Below are positions 35,096 to 44,384 of a stretch of DNA of 64,000 nucleotides, piece after piece. Within the stretch, counting starts at the first letter, position 1. Every line of letters begins with the position of its first letter. Source of the DNA: Proteiniborus sp. MB09-C3 (GTDB lineage Bacteria; Bacillota; Clostridia; Tissierellales; Proteiniboraceae); NCBI RefSeq assembly GCF_030263895.1, contig NZ_CP127161.1:1364001-1428000 (forward strand), given 5' to 3'. Both the position numbers and the translations under genes were made by a program. The notes beneath the pieces are model-generated. The model made no database searches and had not been told where the DNA came from. It worked only from the letters and a program-made list of their open reading frames with translations.

Positions 35096-35302
35096 ATGTT
35101 AGATTACATGAATGTTAAAGAAGCTGCTCACAGGTGGCAGATTACTGAAAGACAGGTACAGAAACTATGTGCCTCTAACCGTATTCCCAGCGCAATTCAA
35201 ATTAGTCGTATCTGGTTAATTTCAAAGGATGCAAAGAAACCAATTGACGGGAGAACGAAACAGGGAAAGGAGCAAATCAATGTGTCGAATATTGATTATT
35301 GA
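35096..35302 (+). CDS. excisionase-like winged-helix DNA-binding protein
   Basis: 68 residues: MNVKEAAHRWQITERQVQKLCASNRIPSAI and RIWLISKDAKKP match the MerR/excisionase-type helix-turn-helix. ACGGAGGTAACGC precedes ATG. The end overlaps the following response regulator by 23 bases. Such small proteins often head mobile lantibiotic-resistance-type modules and probably control them. Confidence 0.75.
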   Translation: MLDYMNVKEAAHRWQITERQVQKLCASNRIPSAIQISRIWLISKDAKKPIDGRTKQGKEQINVSNIDY

Positions 35303-35972
35303 TGATGATAAAGATTTATGTAAATTATTAAAAAGGAACTTAGAAAAAGAAGGTTACTCTGTAGGTTTTTGTAATGACGGGGAAACAGGATTAAAAGAAG
35401 CACAAGGAGGGAATTACCAGCTTGTTATTTTAGATATTATGCTTCCTAAAAAAAATGGCTACGAAGTGCTTACAGAAATTCGGAAAAGCAGCCATATTCC
35501 TATCCTTATGTTGACTGCAAGAGATAGCGAGGGTGATAAAGTGTCTGGATTACGTATGGGTGCAGACGATTATCTAACAAAGCCTTTTAGCAATAGTGAA
35601 TTTTTAGCCCGTGTTTCATCACTTTTACGCCGCTACATACTATTTGGAAAAAGCAATTCTATTGATAATAAAATCATATTAGGCAACTTATCTATTGATA
35701 CTTTAAAGCACGAAGTATACAAGGATAATGTGTTAATTGAATTAACAGCGAAAGAATTTGATTTACTCTTATTTTTTGCAAAAAACCAAGGACAAGTTTT
35801 TACTAAGAGACAAATTTATAATGCCGTATGGAATGACGAATATGCCTTTGATGATAATAATATCATGGTTCATATTAGAAGACTAAGAAAAAAAATTGAG
35901 GATAATCCAGAAGCTCCAACCTATATTTTGACAGTGTGGGGCGTTGGTTATAAGTCTGGTGGTACCATATGA
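35280..35972 (+). CDS. OmpR/VanR-type response regulator
   Basis: The ATG at 35280 follows GAAAGGAG and starts CRILIIDDDKDLCKLLKRNL; an earlier frame opening at 35229 is not preferred. Receiver Asp in LVILDIMLPKK, Lys in YLTKPFS, then a winged-helix DNA-binding domain (ELTAKEFDLLLFFAKNQGQVF, NIMVHIRRLRKKIE, WGVGYKSGG). 230 residues. It overlaps the kinase gene by four bases (ATGA type). Likely activates the ABC genes that follow. Confidence 0.92.
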   Translation: MCRILIIDDDKDLCKLLKRNLEKEGYSVGFCNDGETGLKEAQGGNYQLVILDIMLPKKNGYEVLTEIRKSSHIPILMLTARDSEGDKVSGLRMGADDYLTKPFSNSEFLARVSSLLRRYILFGKSNSIDNKIILGNLSIDTLKHEVYKDNVLIELTAKEFDLLLFFAKNQGQVFTKRQIYNAVWNDEYAFDDNNIMVHIRRLRKKIEDNPEAPTYILTVWGVGYKSGGTI

Positions 35973-36859
35973 TTACATATATTTTACTTTTGTTAATCTT
36001 ATTATGTATTATTCAATTTGCATATACACGAAACTTGAAGAAACAAGCAGTGGAATGGCTTGAGGATTTGAAAGAAATACGGTCAAATCCACAGCAAAAG
36101 ATTTTCACAAAAAAATCGGGTATTTTTGCTGATATAACTTTTGAATTGAATAGTATTTTGAAGGAAAATAGAAAGCAACTATTACTATTAGAGAAATCAG
36201 ATATTGCAAACAAACAGATTTTGACCAACCTATCCCATGATGTTCGCACTCCTTTAGCTTCTTTGATTGGGTATTTAGAAGCATTAGACAACAATAGTGC
36301 TGATGATACAAGAGAATATATTCAAATATCATATAAGAAAGCCCTTGCCTTAAAATCATTGATTGATGTACTTTTTGAATGGTGTAAAATAAGTTCTAAT
36401 GAACAGCAATATCAAATGGATTATTATGATATAAATGAATTGACGCGGGAGTTTATAATTGATTGGCTTCCTTTATTGGAAAAAAAGAAAATTTCTTTCC
36501 ATGTTAATATACCTGATAATGAATGGCTTGTACTGATTGATAAAGCGGCATATAAAAGGATTATAAATAACCTTATTCAGAATGCTATTTATCATGGGGA
36601 ATGTTCTAATATTGCAATTCATATTGAAAAAAATGAGGACAAAATCATTACAGCTGTTTTTAACAACGGTTATACTATACCAGAAGATAAATTACCATAT
36701 ATTTTTGATAGACTATACAAATGTGATATTTCACGTTCGGATACTGGAACAGGTTTAGGATTATCAATCACAAAAGAACTAATAGCAGCAATGAAAGGCA
36801 CAATTAGTGTTGAAAGTGCAGCTGAAACGGGCACAACTTTTACAATTATTTTTTCATAA
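35969..36859 (+). CDS. sensor histidine kinase of the lantibiotic-response type
   Basis: 296 residues. One N-terminal membrane helix (ITYILLLLILLCIIQFAY), no large extracytoplasmic domain, H-box LTNLSHDVRTPLASLIGYLE, and ATPase motifs NNLIQNAIYHG, GYTIPEDKLPYIFDRLYK and GTGLGLSITKEL. Kinases of this layout usually sense cell-envelope stress within the membrane together with an ABC transporter, here encoded at 36938-38603. Confidence 0.9.
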   Translation: MITYILLLLILLCIIQFAYTRNLKKQAVEWLEDLKEIRSNPQQKIFTKKSGIFADITFELNSILKENRKQLLLLEKSDIANKQILTNLSHDVRTPLASLIGYLEALDNNSADDTREYIQISYKKALALKSLIDVLFEWCKISSNEQQYQMDYYDINELTREFIIDWLPLLEKKKISFHVNIPDNEWLVLIDKAAYKRIINNLIQNAIYHGECSNIAIHIEKNEDKIITAVFNNGYTIPEDKLPYIFDRLYKCDISRSDTGTGLGLSITKELIAAMKGTISVESAAETGTTFTIIFS

Positions 36860-36937
36860 GTAGTAAGAAAAAAGTAAGATTTGATAAAGTGTGTTGTCAT
36901 AATTCATTGGTATACTTACCTTAAAGGAGGTTATTTT

Positions 36938-37861
36938 ATGAGTAATTATGTGATTGAAACAAATGATTTAACAAAGCAATACGAGGATCAAATAAGTGTA
37001 AATCATTTAAATATTCATGTTCCGCAAGGTAAGATTTATGCACTTTTAGGAAGAAATGGTGCAGGAAAGACAACAACTATGAAAATGATTCTAAACCTAG
37101 TAAAACCAACTTCTGGAACGATTACCCTATTTGGAGACGATTACAAAACAAATCAATTAAAGACATATCGAAGAATTGGTGCGATTATTGAAACTCCTAG
37201 TTTCTATGAAAATTTAACTGGAAGCGAAAATTTAGAAATTCTCGCAAGACTGCGGGGGCGACATAGAGAAGATAGCGTAACACACGCACTTGAAATTGTT
37301 GGGCTAGATAAAGAAACGAAAAAAACCTTTGGAAAATATTCTATGGGTATGAAGCAACGATTAGGAATTGCCGCTGCTATTATGCATGAACCAGAAGTCT
37401 TGATATTGGATGAACCAATCAATGGGCTTGACCCTATTGGTATACATGAGATCCGAAATTATCTGTTAAAACTATGTAAGGAAAAGGGAACCACTGTCCT
37501 TATATCCAGTCATGTGCTTAGTGAAATTGAACAAATTGCTGATATTATCGGGGTCATGCACCAGGGATATTTACTTGAAGAAACGGATATAGGTGAATTA
37601 CATAAACGTAATCGCAGATATGCAGAGTATGAAGTTTCTGATGTAAATAAAGCCACATTAGTCTTAGAAAGGCAGTTCCAGATTACCGATTACACAATAG
37701 TCGATAATCGTTTTATTCGCCTATTCAGTGAAATAGATAAGTGTGCAGAGATAAATAGCAGTTTTACTCAAAATGATATATCTGTCACAAGATTAAATAT
37801 TAAAGAGGAGAAACTAGAGGATTATTTCTCCAATTTGATAGGCGGTGGAAAAATTGGTTAA
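36938..37861 (+). CDS. ABC transporter ATP-binding protein (bacitracin/lantibiotic protection type)
   Basis: ATG at 36938 follows AAAGGAGG. About 307 residues: GRNGAGKTTT (Walker A), YSMGMKQRLGIAAA (signature, SMGMKQ), VLILDEPINGLDP (Walker B) and the BcrA-like C-terminal extension. This subgroup pairs with ABC-2 permeases to remove or relieve bacitracin or lantibiotics. Codon use and the regulator-kinase-ABC layout resemble mobile resistance modules. Confidence 0.88.
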   Translation: MSNYVIETNDLTKQYEDQISVNHLNIHVPQGKIYALLGRNGAGKTTTMKMILNLVKPTSGTITLFGDDYKTNQLKTYRRIGAIIETPSFYENLTGSENLEILARLRGRHREDSVTHALEIVGLDKETKKTFGKYSMGMKQRLGIAAAIMHEPEVLILDEPINGLDPIGIHEIRNYLLKLCKEKGTTVLISSHVLSEIEQIADIIGVMHQGYLLEETDIGELHKRNRRYAEYEVSDVNKATLVLERQFQITDYTIVDNRFIRLFSEIDKCAEINSSFTQNDISVTRLNIKEEKLEDYFSNLIGGGKIG

Positions 37862-38603
37862 TATGATTTATTGCGAATTTTTGAAGCTAAAACGTTCAAA
37901 AATATGTATAATTGCTTTAGTAGGAACATTGGGAACTCCATTATTGACAATTATGCATGGAATACAAAATCATTTCGTATACCCCGAAAAGGCTATTTCA
38001 CTATTTGGTTTATATGACAATGGAATTATGTTTTTGATGTTGTTATTTGGACCACTTGTATTTTCTATTATAGCTGCTTATTTGTTCAGTAGAGAATACG
38101 CCGAGAAAACCTTAAAAACCTTATTTGTTGTTCCCATAACTAAAAGAAGATTTTTAGCCAGCAAGTTTATGACCTTATTTCTTTGCCTATTATTTCTAAT
38201 GATACTTTCATGGGCTGAAATTTTCATTTTGGCTGCTATTTGTAACATAGTATTTGAAATATCGGAATTAAATTTTTTAACAGCTCTTTACTTTCTTTTT
38301 AAAATAATATATGGGAGTATATTATTGTATGCAACTATAACACCCTTTGCATTCTTGGCAATATATTCAAAGGGTTTGGTAGCTCCAATTATCGTAGCTT
38401 CTATTATTGCATTAGGGAATGTAATATTAACAAATTCTCCAATAGCAGGTTACTTTCCGTGGACAGCCACATATCTATTGCTAAACGGGCGCATACAAAG
38501 CTCTGGAAGTACGCCGGGAATAGTTTTTACAATCGTTGGGCTTGTTTGTTTCATAAGTATTTTATCAAGTATATTATATTTCCAAAAAGAAGATATAAAA
38601 TAG
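37845..38603 (+). CDS. ABC-2 permease (lantibiotic protection type)
   Basis: 252 residues with six hydrophobic segments. MIYCEFLKLKRSKICIIALVG is the typical start of lantibiotic-immunity permeases (MutE/SpaE-like). The start may be GTG 37845 or ATG 37863; both lie at the end of the ATPase gene. LFSREYAEKTLKTLFVVPI is the conserved cytoplasmic loop of ABC-2 permeases. Confidence 0.85.
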   Translation: MEKLVNMIYCEFLKLKRSKICIIALVGTLGTPLLTIMHGIQNHFVYPEKAISLFGLYDNGIMFLMLLFGPLVFSIIAAYLFSREYAEKTLKTLFVVPITKRRFLASKFMTLFLCLLFLMILSWAEIFILAAICNIVFEISELNFLTALYFLFKIIYGSILLYATITPFAFLAIYSKGLVAPIIVASIIALGNVILTNSPIAGYFPWTATYLLLNGRIQSSGSTPGIVFTIVGLVCFISILSSILYFQKEDIK

Positions 38604-38714
38604 AATTAAATCGAAGCTTTGAAATAAGAGAATAATAATATTGCGCTAATTTTTTACTATTTAATCAATCAAAAATAGTGGCTTAATTTCATGGAGCAAG
38701 ACTATATTCTTGGA

Positions 38715-39065
38715 TTAGCAAGAAATATTTCTGTATTTAAGAGGTGTAAGACCAGTTATTTTTTTGAAAGACATATTATAATAGTTTTGATTGTTATAGC
38801 CTACTGAAAGAGCTATTTCTAATATGGATAGATTTGTATTTGCTAAGAGGTCCTTACTTTTTTCAATTCTAATTTCATTAAGAAACTGTGAATAAGTTTT
38901 TCCAGTTTCTTTTTTAAATAAATTGCAAAAATAGCATTTATTTAAACCTAAGTACTTTGATATATTGCTAAGGTTCAGAGAAGTCTTATAGTTGTTCTTA
39001 GTATAATCCATGGCCCTTTTTACATGGAAGCTATAAATTTTTTTATTCATATCTTTTTTTCTCAC
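38715..39065 (-). CDS. AraC-type DNA-binding domain protein
   Basis: 116 residues consisting only of the double helix-turn-helix of AraC regulators: ISKYLGLNKCYFCNLFKKETG and ILEIALSVGYNNQNYYNMSFKKITG. No effector-binding domain is present. It is divergent from the siderophore importer at 39264, and two direct repeats lie in its upstream region at 39101-39131. A self- or importer-regulating role is likely. Confidence 0.82.
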   Translation of the reverse strand: MRKKDMNKKIYSFHVKRAMDYTKNNYKTSLNLSNISKYLGLNKCYFCNLFKKETGKTYSQFLNEIRIEKSKDLLANTNLSILEIALSVGYNNQNYYNMSFKKITGLTPLKYRNISC

Positions 39066-39100
39066 AAAAAATTCTCCTTTTTTCTTTTCTAAATTTACCT

Positions 39101-39131
39101 AAATATAGTTATAAAAAAACAAATATAGTTA
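39101..39131. promoter_or_regulatory. direct repeats AAATATAGTTA, candidate AraC site
   Basis: AAATATAGTTA occurs at 39101-39111 and again at 39121-39131, exactly 20 bases or two helical turns apart. It lies 36-66 bases upstream of the AraC-like gene and between it and the Fur box. AraC regulators commonly bind such direct repeats. Confidence 0.5.
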
Positions 39132-39167
39132 AGATTAAAAAAACCCTAAATGATAAGCTTATACAAA

Positions 39168-39182
39168 TGAAAATGATTATCA
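39168..39182. promoter_or_regulatory. Fur box upstream of siderophore importer
   Basis: TGAAAATGATTATCA matches the 7-1-7 Fur consensus TGATAATNATTATCA in all but one of the defined positions. Placed about 80 bases before the first importer start, it predicts iron repression. Confidence 0.75.
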
Positions 39183-39263
39183 AAATTGCAAATTTCATTT
39201 ATTATATCAAATCCTATTGCCTTATGTCAAATACAAAGGCGGCATAGTAAGAGGAGAGACATC

Positions 39264-40211
39264 ATGAAGAAAAGATATTTAATACCAGCACTAATTATAC
39301 TATCTATAGCCTCTATATTCATCGGAGTAAAGGAAATATCTTTCCTAGACATATTAAACCTTAGAGATGATAAGATTCAAATACTGCTTCTAAGTAGGCT
39401 GCCGAGACTTATTAGTATAATCGCAGCAGGTATAGGTATGAGTATAAGTGGACTCATAATGCAGCAAATAACTCAAAATAAATTTGTATCACCAACTACA
39501 GCTGCGACTATAGATTCTGCAAAGCTTGGTATTTTGGTTTCACTAATAATATTTTCTGCTGCAAATACTTTTACAAAGATGATAGTTTCTTTTGTATTTT
39601 CACTGGCAGGGAGCTTTTTATTTATGACCATATTAAAAAAGCTAAAATATAAAAACGCAATAATTATACCGCTTTTAGGCATAATGCTTGGAAAGGTCAT
39701 AGATTCCGTAACAACATTTTTTGCATATAAGTATGATCTTGTACAAAACATATCTTCATGGCTACAGGGCAGCTTTTCTATGGTGATTAAAGGAAGATAT
39801 GAGCTTCTATATATTAGTATTCCACTTGTTTTTATTGCTTTTATGTATGCAAACAAGTTTACTCTAGCTGGCATGGGTGAAGATTTCTCTACGAACTTAG
39901 GTTTAAACTACAATAGTGTTGTAAATATTGGAATTTCTATTGTAGCCTTGATATCATCCATAGTCGTCATTACAGTAGGAAAAATACCTTTTTTGGGTCT
40001 TGTAATACCTAATATAGTTACTATGTATCAAGGGGACAATCTAAAGAAAAACATTCTGCCTACAGCTTTATTTGGTGCGGTATTTCTTTTGTTTTGTGAT
40101 ATATTAGGCCGCTTAATAATATATCCTTATGAAATCCCTATTGGATTAACTGTAGGTGTTATAGGAAGTTTAATTTTTCTTTACTTGCTGCTTGTTAGGA
40201 GGAATACATAA
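39264..40211 (+). CDS. siderophore ABC importer permease (YclN/CeuB-like)
   Basis: ATG at 39264 follows AGAGGAGAG; the frame opens earlier without a ribosome site. 315 residues with about nine membrane helices and FecCD motifs (LSRLPRLISIIAAGIGMSIS, GKIPFLGLVIPNIV). It overlaps the next permease by one base. Part of the operon 39264-42951, predicted to import a ferric siderophore, possibly a catecholate such as petrobactin, by analogy to B. subtilis YclNOPQ. Confidence 0.88.
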   Translation: MKKRYLIPALIILSIASIFIGVKEISFLDILNLRDDKIQILLLSRLPRLISIIAAGIGMSISGLIMQQITQNKFVSPTTAATIDSAKLGILVSLIIFSAANTFTKMIVSFVFSLAGSFLFMTILKKLKYKNAIIIPLLGIMLGKVIDSVTTFFAYKYDLVQNISSWLQGSFSMVIKGRYELLYISIPLVFIAFMYANKFTLAGMGEDFSTNLGLNYNSVVNIGISIVALISSIVVITVGKIPFLGLVIPNIVTMYQGDNLKKNILPTALFGAVFLLFCDILGRLIIYPYEIPIGLTVGVIGSLIFLYLLLVRRNT

Positions 40212-41161
40212 TGAAGTCTAAAAAGAAGATATACTTCCTATCAGCCTTGCTGTTAGTACTGATTGCACTTTTTGTCATCATAGGACTAAACAGTAGAAAC
40301 TGGGAGTACGCATTGTCTAGACGTATACCAAAGATAATTGCAATCATATTAACAGGAAGTGCTATAGCATTCTCGTCTATGGTATTTCAGACTATAACAA
40401 ACAATCGAATATTAACCCCTAGTGTACTGGGCTTAGATTCTCTATATATGTTTATACAAACCTTTATAGTATTTGTATTTGGGTCAAGTACCATAGCTAG
40501 AGCTGGGGAAAGCTTTAATTTTATTTTAGCTACTGGATGTATGAGCTTATTTTCGATTATCTTGTTTAAATTGCTTTTCAAAAGAGAAGGCAATAATATA
40601 TTTTTTCTTCTTCTATTAGGTTTAGTCTTTGGAACATTTTTTCAAAGCTTATCATCCTTTATGCAGGTTCTAATAGATCCTAATGAATTTTCTATTGTTC
40701 AGAACAGTATGTTTGCAAGCTTTAATAATATAAATACAAAGCTTCTATGGCTTGCAGCATTAGGAATGCTATTGACAATGGGTTATACCTATAAGCATTT
40801 AAGAAGCTTGGATGTTTTGTCATTAGGCAGAGAAAATGCCATTAATCTTGGAGTAGAATATGATAAAGTTGTAAAGAAAATGCTCATTGTTATTTCTATT
40901 TTAGTATCTATATCTACAGCTTTAGTTGGGCCAATAACCTTTTTAGGGTTATTAGTTGTAAATATTACTCATGAATTCTTAAATACTTATAAGCATAAGT
41001 ACCTGATTATAGGCTCCATGTTAATTAGTTCTATCACTCTTGTGGGAGGCCAATTAATTGCTGAAAGAATAATGAACTTTAGCACCCCTATAAGTGTAGT
41101 GATTAACTTAATTGGAGGACTTTACTTTATATATCTATTATTGAGGGAGGAAAGGCTATGA
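40211..41161 (+). CDS. siderophore ABC importer permease (YclO/CeuC-like)
   Basis: 316 residues with nine or ten membrane helices and FecCD-family signatures (RRIPKIIAIILTGSAIAFSS, VGPITFLGLLVVNI). The ATG shares its first base with the stop of the upstream permease and it overlaps the ATPase start by four bases, so the operon is tightly coupled. Confidence 0.88.
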   Translation: MKSKKKIYFLSALLLVLIALFVIIGLNSRNWEYALSRRIPKIIAIILTGSAIAFSSMVFQTITNNRILTPSVLGLDSLYMFIQTFIVFVFGSSTIARAGESFNFILATGCMSLFSIILFKLLFKREGNNIFFLLLLGLVFGTFFQSLSSFMQVLIDPNEFSIVQNSMFASFNNINTKLLWLAALGMLLTMGYTYKHLRSLDVLSLGRENAINLGVEYDKVVKKMLIVISILVSISTALVGPITFLGLLVVNITHEFLNTYKHKYLIIGSMLISSITLVGGQLIAERIMNFSTPISVVINLIGGLYFIYLLLREERL

Positions 41162-41916
41162 TAGATGTAAAAAATGTAACTAAACAATATGGAAGTAAAA
41201 ATGTTGTTGATAATGTTAGCGTAAAAATAGAAAAAGGAAAGATAACCTCATTCATTGGTCCTAATGGTGCTGGTAAAAGTACCTTATTATCAATAGTCAG
41301 TAGAATAATTGATAAAAATGATGGCAAGGTTTTTATTGAAGGCAAGGAAATTAGTCAGTGGGATAGCAAGGAATTGGCTAAAAAAATATCTATTTTAAAG
41401 CAGTCAAACCATATTAATATAAGATTAACTATTAGAGAGCTTGTGAGTTTTGGACGTTTTCCTTATTGTGAAGGAAAGCTTACTGCCGAGGACTGGAAGC
41501 ATGTAGATAATGCTATAAGCTATATGAAGCTGGAGGACATACAGCATAAGTACTTAGATCAGTTAAGTGGTGGGCAGAGACAGAGGGCTTACATAGCCAT
41601 GACAATAGCTCAAAATACGGAATACATTCTCTTAGATGAGCCTTTAAATAATTTGGATATGAAGCATTCCGTAGAAATCATGAAAACGCTAAGACGTCTA
41701 GTAGATGAGCTTGGAAAAACAGTTGCAATAGTTATACATGATATTAACTTTGCCTCATGTTATTCTGATCATATTGTAGCTTTAAACAATGGCAAAATAG
41801 CCAAGGAGGGAGGAGTAAGCGAGATTATAGACGAAGATGTGTTAGAAGAAATATATGAAATGGACTTTAGTGTCAAAAACATAGAAAATAATAGAATCTG
41901 TGTTTATTACCATTAA
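41158..41916 (+). CDS. siderophore ABC importer ATPase (YclP/CeuD-like)
   Basis: 252 residues. Walker A GPNGAGKST, signature LSGGQRQRAYIAM, Walker B YILLDEPLNNLD and H-loop VIHDINFAS. The GAGGGAGG ribosome site lies in the permease gene. Powers the YclNO-type channel. Confidence 0.92.
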   Translation: MIDVKNVTKQYGSKNVVDNVSVKIEKGKITSFIGPNGAGKSTLLSIVSRIIDKNDGKVFIEGKEISQWDSKELAKKISILKQSNHINIRLTIRELVSFGRFPYCEGKLTAEDWKHVDNAISYMKLEDIQHKYLDQLSGGQRQRAYIAMTIAQNTEYILLDEPLNNLDMKHSVEIMKTLRRLVDELGKTVAIVIHDINFASCYSDHIVALNNGKIAKEGGVSEIIDEDVLEEIYEMDFSVKNIENNRICVYYH

Positions 41917-41964
41917 AGGAGCTTCAAAAAAATATAACAACAAAAAAGATAAGAGGTGGAGAAA

Positions 41965-42951
41965 ATGATGAAGAAAAAAGGATTATTTATATCATTACTG
42001 TTAATTATAGCTATTTTTATACTTACTGCCTGTGGTACTAAACCGGTAGATACTAACCCAGATAACAATAGTCAAATAGACAAACAAGATGCTTCTAATA
42101 ATACTGATGATGAAAAGACAGAAATAGTTGTTTCTCATAAGCTAGGAGAAGTTGTAGTAAACAAGAATCCAGAGAGAGTAATAGTTTTTGATTATGCTAC
42201 TCTAGACTCATTAGATGAAATGGGAGTTGAAATAATCGGTCTCCCAAAATCTAATATACCTACATTTCTTGAAAAATTTAATGATGAGAAATATGAAGAT
42301 GTAGGAACATTATTCGAGCCTAATTTTGAAAAGATATTTGAGCTTAAACCAGATGTAATATTTGTCTCAGCAAGGCAGGCAGAAGTATATGAAGAGCTTG
42401 CTAAAATTGCTCCAACTGTATTTCTAGAAGTAGATGGTGCCGATTATATGGTGTCAGTTACTAAAAATCTTAAGATTTTAGGGGAGATATTTGGTAAAGA
42501 AAAATTTGTAGAAGAAGAGCTTGCGAGCCTCAACAAGTCAATTGAAGATTTAAATAAAAAAGCAATTGAAAGTGGAAAGAATGCATTAATTATCATGGCT
42601 AATGATGGAAATATCAGTGCATTTGGAGAAGGCTCTAGATTTGGCATTATACACGGAGATTTTGGTATTGCTCCAGTGGATAAGGACATTCCGTTGGTTA
42701 ATCACGGAAATAGTATTACATTTGAGTATATTTTGGAGAAGAATCCAGATTATATATTCATTATAGATAGGGCAGCAATTACTGGAGGAAGTGTGACAGC
42801 AGAGCAGATTTTTGATAATGAAATTGTAAAACAGACAGAGGCCTATAAAAATGATAAAATAATATATCTGAATGCTCAGGTATGGTATGTAGCTTCAGGA
42901 GGGTTAACAGGAACAAGGATAATGATAGAGGATATAAACTCTGGACTATAG
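41965..42951 (+). CDS. siderophore-binding lipoprotein (YclQ/CeuE-like)
   Basis: About 328 residues; ATG 41965 follows AGAGGTGGAG. Lipobox LTAC at the end of the signal peptide is followed by a low-complexity linker and the periplasmic-binding-protein-like TroA/FepB fold (NPERVIVFDYATLDSLDEMG, KPDVIFVSARQAEVYEEL, GIAPVDKDIPLVNHG). The protein delivers the ferric siderophore to the permeases. A MITE-like repeat with terminator potential follows. Confidence 0.9.
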   Translation: MMKKKGLFISLLLIIAIFILTACGTKPVDTNPDNNSQIDKQDASNNTDDEKTEIVVSHKLGEVVVNKNPERVIVFDYATLDSLDEMGVEIIGLPKSNIPTFLEKFNDEKYEDVGTLFEPNFEKIFELKPDVIFVSARQAEVYEELAKIAPTVFLEVDGADYMVSVTKNLKILGEIFGKEKFVEEELASLNKSIEDLNKKAIESGKNALIIMANDGNISAFGEGSRFGIIHGDFGIAPVDKDIPLVNHGNSITFEYILEKNPDYIFIIDRAAITGGSVTAEQIFDNEIVKQTEAYKNDKIIYLNAQVWYVASGGLTGTRIMIEDINSGL

Positions 42952-42969
42952 AAGTATGTAAAACATAAT

Positions 42970-43160
42970 AAAAGACTGTTGCACAGCGAGGCCATTGAAA
43001 AAGTCCTTTTTGTCATCCTGAGCATCAGCGAAGGATCTTTCATGCATTGAAAACATAAGATTCTTCGACTGCGTCTCAGAATGACAAACAAAAAAACAGA
43101 CTTTTTCAGTGTTCATTGCACATCCGACTATTTTGTCAGATGAATGTGCAGCAGTCTTTT
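42970..43160. repeat. MITE-like palindromic repeat, copy 2
   Basis: Nested inverted repeats: an outer AAAAGACTGTTGCAC against GTGCAGCAGTCTTTT, an inner CCATTGAAAAAGTC against GACTTTTTCAGTG, and a core GTCATCCTGAG ... CTCAGAATGACA shared with the other copies. The folded RNA could terminate transcription of both convergent neighbours. Confidence 0.8.
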
Positions 43161-43192
43161 TATTTAACTATGCTTACTCAATTTAACTATAT

Positions 43193-44185
43193 TTACTCAA
43201 AAAACATACAATCAATAAAATCATCAATAGTTATTCCGTAAAAATAATCTTCAAAGCTTGCAGAATTAAGTATATCTCTTACAGAATCCTCTTTGAAGCT
43301 AGTTCCAATTAAGAGTTTTTCTAATTCTGATTTATCCTTTTTACCAAAGAAATCACCAAAAATTTTACATTCTTTAATAATTCCATTTTGAATATTAAGT
43401 CTTATATCTAAGCCGCCACCTGCATACCTTTTAGATTTTTGAAGGTCAAAATTAGGAGATTCACCATAAACCCACTCCCAAGTACTATATTTTTCATCCT
43501 TCATTTTATTTATAGCAGCAATATCTTCGTCTGTTAGAACATATTCTTTATTTTCGTCACTAGCACTAAGTATGAATTTAGAAAGTGCTTCTTTAAATTC
43601 ATCAGGACTCATTTTACTAGGCAAGTATTCATAAACATTTGCTACTCTGCTTCTAACAGATTTTATTCCTTTTGATTCTATTTTATCCAGCTTTACATTC
43701 AGCACATCTTTAAGTATATTCAGATCAGTATTGAACAATATAGCTCCATGATGAAGCATTCTATCCTTAAAATAGTATTGAGCAGTGCCAGAAACCTTTT
43801 TACCATCTATAGTGATATCATTTCTTCCTGAAAATTCTGCCTTAACACCAAGCTTATCTAGGAGATCAATAACTGGCTGAGTAAATTTTCTAAAGTTATT
43901 AGCGCTATCGCCTTCACTGGAAGTGATAAAGGTATAGTTTACATTTCCGTGATCATGGTAAACAGCTCCACCGCCAGACATTCTTCTTACTACGTTGATA
44001 TTATGCTCCTTAATAAATTTACTATTTATTTCTTCAATAGTATTTTGATTTCTTCCGATAACCACAGTTGGCTCATTTATCCATAATATTATGATGTCAT
44101 CCCTAAAATTTAAATTCTTAAGGGCATATTCTTCTAATGCAAGATTAAAGTATGGATTATTAGATTCATTTTTAATATATAACAT
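43193..44185 (-). CDS. lplA: lipoate-protein ligase A
   Basis: 330 residues. The catalytic domain has RRMSGGGAVYHDHGNVNYTF (lipoyl-AMP binding), RNDITIDGKKVSGTAQ and HHGAILFNTDLNIL. A C-terminal accessory domain (WEWVYGESPNFDLQKSKRYAGG) follows, typical of LplA. It attaches free lipoate, through lipoyl-AMP, to the lipoyl Lys of E2 or GcvH. The E2 at 30639 is a likely acceptor. No lipoate synthesis genes are in the window. Confidence 0.92.
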   Translation of the reverse strand: MLYIKNESNNPYFNLALEEYALKNLNFRDDIIILWINEPTVVIGRNQNTIEEINSKFIKEHNINVVRRMSGGGAVYHDHGNVNYTFITSSEGDSANNFRKFTQPVIDLLDKLGVKAEFSGRNDITIDGKKVSGTAQYYFKDRMLHHGAILFNTDLNILKDVLNVKLDKIESKGIKSVRSRVANVYEYLPSKMSPDEFKEALSKFILSASDENKEYVLTDEDIAAINKMKDEKYSTWEWVYGESPNFDLQKSKRYAGGGLDIRLNIQNGIIKECKIFGDFFGKKDKSELEKLLIGTSFKEDSVRDILNSASFEDYFYGITIDDFIDCMFFE

Positions 44186-44384
44186 TTTTTCACGTCCTTT
44201 TGATTACTTTAACATACACATAATAATATACCCTAAAAATGCAAGGTTGAAAAGGTTTAGTAAATAAAAATGATATATAAACCTATAAGATTTAAGTAGA
44301 ACTAATTTTATCAGTTAACTTATTGACCATATATAGATACTAATGATAATCTAATTCTATAAGAAAAAAGAAAGGGGAAAATTG

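Noticed and set aside
36938-38603. ABC genes as the exporter of the CxCxxC peptide
   Set aside because: They are 34 kb away and belong to a regulator-kinase module of the protection type; no link to the maturase is visible.
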